Shown here piece after piece: positions 37,206 through 41,493 of a stretch of 41,493 nucleotides of DNA (its first letter is position 1; every line of letters starts with the position of its first letter). The position numbers were made by a program, and so were the translations under genes. Source of the DNA: a bacterium (GTDB taxonomy: Bacteria > Hydrothermota > UBA3073 > JACQXS01 > JAQTXJ01); the NCBI GenBank assembly GCA_028688815.1, contig JAQTXJ010000013.1, positions 1-41,493 of the forward strand. Reading direction: 5' to 3'. The notes beneath the pieces are model-generated. The model made no database searches. It had not been told where the DNA came from and was given only the letters and a program-made list of their open reading frames with translations.

Positions 37206-37931
37206 ATGTATAATAATTCTATCATTATGAATCTATCACTTATCTGTGTTTTAATTACAGGAGGATGTTCCTGGTACACATCAGAAGAACTTAAAAATTT
37301 AGGTCCGGATGGAATCCATACAATAGGAATTGCCCAAAAACTCCTCAAAACATCAAATCCCAAAAATACAAATGATTTCTGCAAGTGTGATAGATTTTAC
37401 AATGTAATGCGCACACCTGTTTTGCCGAACCTTATAATCTTTGTTTTTGGTCCTTCTTCAGGCATCTGGGATCCTCCTTGCTGTTGTCATGTGGGAGTAA
37501 ATACAATAACAGAAGCGTCAGAATTATTAATTGATTCTCCTTTGTCTAAAGATTTATACAATAACCTAATAGATAGCTCCGATATTTCAAGAATAACTAC
37601 AGATACTCAAGTTTTAGAATACACAGCAAAATTCCTTATACACATATTTTCTTCTGAAGTGGTATGGGATAACTCCAAATATATAAAGATTAATCTTTAT
37701 ATATTTGGAGACTCATCTGCTTCAGAATCAGATTATATGCCAAAAGTAAAGAATACAAGTGATTATTATTGGGTAACTTTATATACTGATAATTTACTTT
37801 TTAGAGGTACAATTTCTAAATGGACATTTTACATAAAAAGAAACGGTATAATTGTAGATATAAAGAAAGAAGATATTAGCATCAATTGGACTAATGTGCA
37901 AAAAGAAATAGAAAACCAAAAAAAGAAATAA
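37206..37931 (+). CDS. Uncharacterised Cys-containing putative lipoprotein inserted in the pst locus
   Basis: MYNNSIIMNLSLICVLITGGCSW (lipobox ITGGC); CKC and PPCCCHVG motifs; likely start 37206 (ORF-track TTG start 37173 lies in pstC). Confidence 0.7.
   Translation: MYNNSIIMNLSLICVLITGGCSWYTSEELKNLGPDGIHTIGIAQKLLKTSNPKNTNDFCKCDRFYNVMRTPVLPNLIIFVFGPSSGIWDPPCCCHVGVNTITEASELLIDSPLSKDLYNNLIDSSDISRITTDTQVLEYTAKFLIHIFSSEVVWDNSKYIKINLYIFGDSSASESDYMPKVKNTSDYYWVTLYTDNLLFRGTISKWTFYIKRNGIIVDIKKEDISINWTNVQKEIENQKKK
37673..37710. repeat. Perfect 38-bp palindrome
   Basis: CTCCAAATATATAAAGATT|AATCTTTATATATTTGGAG, 19-bp arms, no spacer. Confidence 0.97.
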
Positions 37932-38053
37932 AATAATACTATTTATGAAAACTAAATCAAAAGAGCATTACAACCTAAAGGGCTTATAAAAGATATTATT
38001 AAAAACTTTAGTGTATTTTTGTGTTTTTGTGCATTAGTGGCAAAAAAGGAATA

Positions 38054-38893
38054 ATGTTTAAAATTAAACCTAAAACGACTCAAATCATTGCTTATTCGGT
38101 TTTGTTAGCGTTGACTTTTATTACCATTGCAGTCCTTGTTTTTATTATTTTATTCATCTTCAAAAATGGCATCAGGGAATTAAGCTGGAGTTTCTTAACG
38201 CAACCGACTAAAGAAATGGGAAAAGAGGGTGGAATACTACCTTCCATTGTTGGAACTTTACTCGTTACACTGTTTTCAATTATCATTGCAACACCTATAG
38301 GTGTTGGCAGCGCAATTTATTTGACTGAATACACTAAAGGGGGAGCAATCCGCAGGATAATAAGTTTCGGCGCTGATTGCCTTGCAGGTATGCCTTCAAT
38401 TATTTTCGGACTTTTTGGATTTATATTCTTTGTAATAATGTTGAAAATGGGATGGAGTATTTTATCAGGCGGGTTGACTCTCGCAATAATGATTTTGCCG
38501 ACTATTATCAGGACATCCGAAGAAGCAATCAAATCGGTTCCTAACGCCTACCGCGAAATAAGTTACTCGCTCGGGGGCGGGAAATTAGACACGATTATTA
38601 AAATAGTTCTTCCTACTGCATTACCGGGAATATTAACAGGCGTTATTTTAGGGATAGGAAGAGCAATTAGCGAAACGGCAGCAGTAATATTTACGGCAGG
38701 CTCATCGTTAAATATGCCAACGTCATTATTCTCTTCCACAAGAACACTCGCGGTTCATTTTTATATCCTTGCAAGAGAAGGGATATCAATGCCAAAAGCT
38801 TATGGAACAGCAACGGTTTTGATTATAATTATATTGCTTATTAATTTTATCGCTTATAGATTAATGCATAAATTTATTTCCAAATATTACTAA
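38054..38893 (+). CDS. pstA: Phosphate ABC transporter permease PstA; likely start 38054
   Basis: GGILPSIVGTLLVTLFSIIIATPIGVGSAIYLTEYT, AGMPSIIFGLFGF, GGGKLDTIIKIVLPTALPGILTGVILGIGRAISETAAVIFTAG. Confidence 0.93.
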   Translation: MFKIKPKTTQIIAYSVLLALTFITIAVLVFIILFIFKNGIRELSWSFLTQPTKEMGKEGGILPSIVGTLLVTLFSIIIATPIGVGSAIYLTEYTKGGAIRRIISFGADCLAGMPSIIFGLFGFIFFVIMLKMGWSILSGGLTLAIMILPTIIRTSEEAIKSVPNAYREISYSLGGGKLDTIIKIVLPTALPGILTGVILGIGRAISETAAVIFTAGSSLNMPTSLFSSTRTLAVHFYILAREGISMPKAYGTATVLIIIILLINFIAYRLMHKFISKYY

Positions 38894-38911
38894 TGATAAA
38901 AATTATAGCTA

Positions 38912-38983
38912 TGGAGTGCAACAACGGTGTTGTTGCAGAAAATAAAAAAGAAAATATCGCAAAATCGCCGATTTTGCACTCCA
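38912..38983. repeat. Nested palindromic element between pstA and pstB1
   Basis: Outer arms TGGAGTGCAA (38912-38921)/TTGCACTCCA (38974-38983); inner hairpins TGCAACAAC-ggt-GTTGTTGCA (38917-38937) and GCAAAATCG-c-CGATTTTGC (38959-38977). Confidence 0.85.
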
Positions 38984-38995
38984 AAATTTAATAAT

Positions 38996-39739
38996 ATGAT
39001 AAAAATCTCTATAAAAAACTTAAACGTATTTTACAAAAATATTCACGCGCTTAAAAACATAAACTTAGATGTAGAAACAAACGAAATACTTGGGATAATT
39101 GGGCCCTCAAATTCCGGCAAAAGTTCTTTACTACAGGTTATTAACCGACTTTCCGAAATGAATAACTCAAAAGTCACGGGAGAAATACTATTGGATACTG
39201 AAAGCATATTTTCTTTGCCTATAAACAGTTTACGAAAACGAGTCGGCTTAATATTCGCAACTCCAACTGTTTTACCTGGGTCTATATACAAAAACGTTAC
39301 TTATGGGCCTAAACTACATAAAAAATTCAAAAAAAGTGAACTTGATGAGTTAGTTTACTTTGCATTAAATACCGCCGACTTATGGAATGAAGTTAAAGAC
39401 AGACTTCAAGAATCCGCTTCCAAACTTTCCGGGGGACAGCAGCAAAGACTCTGCATTGCCCGTATTCTGGCGCTCAAACCCGAAGTAATTATGATGGATG
39501 AACCATCCTCAGGATTAGACCCGATTTCTACGGCAAAAATTGAAGGAACAATGGTATCATTAAAAGATAAATACACATTTATTCTTGTTACGAATAATAC
39601 AAAACAAGCCGCAAGAGTTAGTTCACGGGTAGCATTTTTCCTGTCAGGCGAAATGATTGAAATTGACAAAACAGAAAAAATGTTTACCAATCCTAAAGAT
39701 AAAAGAACTAACGATTATATAAGCGGCAGGTTCGGATAA
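38996..39739 (+). CDS. pstB: Phosphate ABC transporter ATPase PstB, copy 1 (degenerate Q-loop and switch His)
   Basis: Walker [11 protein letters not shown]-loop position LIFATP (Ala), [29 protein letters not shown] (Asn at H position). Start 38996 preferred because 38927 lies in the palindromic element. Confidence 0.9.
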   Translation: MIKISIKNLNVFYKNIHALKNINLDVETNEILGIIGPSNSGKSSLLQVINRLSEMNNSKVTGEILLDTESIFSLPINSLRKRVGLIFATPTVLPGSIYKNVTYGPKLHKKFKKSELDELVYFALNTADLWNEVKDRLQESASKLSGGQQQRLCIARILALKPEVIMMDEPSSGLDPISTAKIEGTMVSLKDKYTFILVTNNTKQAARVSSRVAFFLSGEMIEIDKTEKMFTNPKDKRTNDYISGRFG

Positions 39740-40485
39740 TGATAAAAACAACAAATTTAAACTTATTTTATAAGGATTTTCATGCCTTAAAAAATATTAA
39801 CCTAACAATAAAAGAAAAACTAATAACAGCAATGATTGGACCATCAGGCTGCGGGAAATCAACCCTGCTTAGAGTTTTTAATCGTATGAACGACCTGGTA
39901 GAAGGGACAAGAATTACAGGAGATATTCTAATTAATGATGAAAATATTTACTGCCCTGCCTGTGATTTAACAGCTTTAAGGAAAAGAGTAGGTATGGTAT
40001 TCCAGCGACCGAATGTGTTCCCTTTGTCAATTTTTGACAATGTATCTTACGGCCCTAAAGTATGGGGCATCAGCAATAAAAAGAATCTTTCGGAAATAGT
40101 AGAAAAATCACTAAAAGCAGTCAATCTTTTGGACGAATTAAAAGGTCAGTTAAAACAACCTGCTCTTACTTTATCGTTAGAGAAACAACAAAGATTATGC
40201 ATCGCGAGATTATTGGCAGTAGAACCGGAAATTCTTTTGATGGATGAACCCTGTTCCGCATTAGACCCGATTTCTACGGCAAAAATTGAAGGACTAATGG
40301 TTGAGTTGAAAAATAAATATACCATTGTAATTGTAACGCATAATATGCAGCAGGCAGCTCGAATTGCTGATGAAGTTGGTTTTATGCTTTTAGGGGAACT
40401 CATAGAATTTGATAAAACAAGCAAAATCTTTACTAATCCTGCTGATGAAAAAACAGCAAATTATATAAGTGGAAGATTCGGTTAG
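39739..40485 (+). CDS. pstB: Phosphate ABC transporter ATPase PstB, copy 2 (degenerate signature motif)
   Basis: Walker [11 protein letters not shown]-loop MVFQRP, signature position [29 protein letters not shown]. Confidence 0.92.
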   Translation: MIKTTNLNLFYKDFHALKNINLTIKEKLITAMIGPSGCGKSTLLRVFNRMNDLVEGTRITGDILINDENIYCPACDLTALRKRVGMVFQRPNVFPLSIFDNVSYGPKVWGISNKKNLSEIVEKSLKAVNLLDELKGQLKQPALTLSLEKQQRLCIARLLAVEPEILLMDEPCSALDPISTAKIEGLMVELKNKYTIVIVTHNMQQAARIADEVGFMLLGELIEFDKTSKIFTNPADEKTANYISGRFG

Positions 40486-40573
40486 AATCCCTTGGGCGAT
40501 AGCCCTTAGGGATTCTTTAGTTGGACTTTGTTCCGTAAGGAACATTAGACCAACTTATTCAGCAGAGCTGAAT
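40485..40573. repeat. Three consecutive hairpins between pstB2 and phoU
   Basis: GAATCCCT...AGGGATTC (40485-40515); GTTGG...GTTCC-gtaa-GGAAC...CCAAC (40520-40554); ATTCAGC-aga-GCTGAAT (40557-40573). Confidence 0.85.
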
Positions 40574-40615
40574 ATCCAGCAAAGCTAGGCTAAAAATGAT
40601 AAAGGGGGGGGAACA

Positions 40616-41305
40616 ATGGATAAATATTTTAATGAAGGATTAAAAAACGTTAAAGAAAATATTTTGCAGATAGCTTCAATAGTTGAAGATTCTATCATAA
40701 AAGCCTTAGACGCTTTAAAAACAGTAGATGTTGAAAAGGCTAAAACAATACGCGAAATTGACCGCAAAATAGATAAAATGGAAATTGCGCTTGAAGAACA
40801 ATGCATTGAATTGATTGCCCGACACCAACCTGTAGGCTCTGATTTGAGATTTTTAATTGGGGCAATTAAAATGAATAATGACCTGGAAAGAATGGGAGAC
40901 CATGCCGTAAACATTTCAGATTGCGTAAATTCACTTGCAGAACAAACAAATATCAGTTCTATCAGCACTATATGGTCAATGGCAGATGCCGCCATAAAGA
41001 TGTTAAAAGAAAGTGTTGATAGTTTTATATATAATGACCCTGTAAAAGCCCAAAAAGTATGCGAACAGGATGACATCGTCGATGAAATGAAAAACGATAC
41101 GATAAGATTGTTGCTTTCAAGAATGATTGAAGAACCTAAAAAAATAGGTGCTGCAACACAATATGCTTTAGTAGCGCGAAATCTTGAAAGAATTGCAGAT
41201 TTGGCAACCAATATCAGTGAAGACGTAATCTATATCGCTCAGGCACGCGTCATTAAACACCACGCCGAAGAAATGGCAAAAGAGGAACCTAACGCATCCG
41301 CTTGA
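40616..41305 (+). CDS. phoU: Phosphate signalling/transport regulator PhoU
   Basis: 229 aa; ASIVEDSIIKALDALKTVDVEKAKTIREIDRKIDKMEIALEEQCIELIARHQPVGSDLRFLIGAIKMNNDLERMGDHAVNIS. Confidence 0.95.
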   Translation: MDKYFNEGLKNVKENILQIASIVEDSIIKALDALKTVDVEKAKTIREIDRKIDKMEIALEEQCIELIARHQPVGSDLRFLIGAIKMNNDLERMGDHAVNISDCVNSLAEQTNISSISTIWSMADAAIKMLKESVDSFIYNDPVKAQKVCEQDDIVDEMKNDTIRLLLSRMIEEPKKIGAATQYALVARNLERIADLATNISEDVIYIAQARVIKHHAEEMAKEEPNASA

Positions 41306-41493
41306 TGAAATCTACTAAGAAGAATACCAATGCTCCCATTAACCCGGCTGCAGGAATTGTTAAAACCCAAGCCCATAATATTTTTGCGGCAATACCCCAC
41401 CGTACCGCTGACACCCTTTTCATTGAGCCAGCTCCGGCAATAGCCCCTGTTATTGTATGAGTCGTGCTGACAGGTATCCCGAAAAGCGACATA
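41289..41493 (-). CDS. PiT-family inorganic phosphate transporter, C-terminal part (runs off the right edge)
   Basis: MSLFGIPVSTTHTITGAIAGAGSMKRVSAVRWGIAAKILWAWVLTIPAAGLMGALVF, the conserved PiT C-terminal signature (VSTTH...GS...W). Confidence 0.9.
   Translation of the reverse strand, partial: MSLFGIPVSTTHTITGAIAGAGSMKRVSAVRWGIAAKILWAWVLTIPAAGLMGALVFFLVDFIKRMR

Noticed and set aside
38927-38995. Upstream extension of PstB1 in the ORF track (MLLQKIKKKISQNRRFCTPKFNN)
   Set aside because: It translates the palindromic intergenic element; the homologous PstB start is at 38996.
40585-41211. 208-aa minus-strand ORF opposite phoU
   Set aside because: Long, but composed of Ser/Ile-rich antisense of phoU; no domain recognised and phoU is unambiguous.
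1-41493. CRISPR arrays, tRNA, rRNA or transposase genes
   Set aside because: No regularly spaced direct repeats, no tRNA/rRNA consensus stretches and no transposase or integrase ORFs seen by eye; tRNAscan-SE/Infernal would be needed to exclude RNA genes.

Overview
AT-rich bacterial chromosomal window, densely coding. Lipid A (lpxA) and lipoprotein genes point to a diderm. FlgD/T9SS-like sorting tails and a GWxTD protein fit an uncultivated FCB or WOR-3-like lineage; this placement is inference. Contents left to right: truncated secreted repeat protein; heterodimeric ABC exporter; gcvH-ahcY-lpxA; GWxTD protein, nth and a YchF-like GTPase; 7-repeat secreted propeller protein; gpsA and ymdB; outer-membrane-like protein; a rearranged ribosomal operon (ppiC-rplE-rpsN-rnfD-rpoA-rplQ); TPR protein; propeller protein; UvrD helicase-nuclease; orphan proton-pumping membrane subunit; guaA-hypC-propeller-lipoprotein operon; mannose-1-P guanylyltransferase; tyrosine phenol-lyase-like gene plus aminotransferase and an OFA-family MFS transporter; a pst phosphate locus (pstS, pstC, lipoprotein, pstA, two pstB, phoU); and the end of a convergent pit gene. 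The most interesting signal is that the two tandem PstB ATPases carry complementary degenerate motifs. PstB1 lacks the Q-loop Gln and the switch His but keeps LSGGQ; PstB2 keeps Q and H but has LSLEK in place of LSGGQ. This predicts an obligate heterodimer with one consensus and one degenerate ATP site. Other notable signals: a perfect 38-bp palindrome inside the pst lipoprotein gene, a G8 tract in the phoU ribosome-binding region, three tandem hairpins upstream of phoU, a nested palindromic element between pstA and pstB1, and an RnfD-like protein inside a ribosomal protein/rpoA operon that appears to lack the covalent-FMN threonine. No tRNA, rRNA or CRISPR array was recognised by eye.
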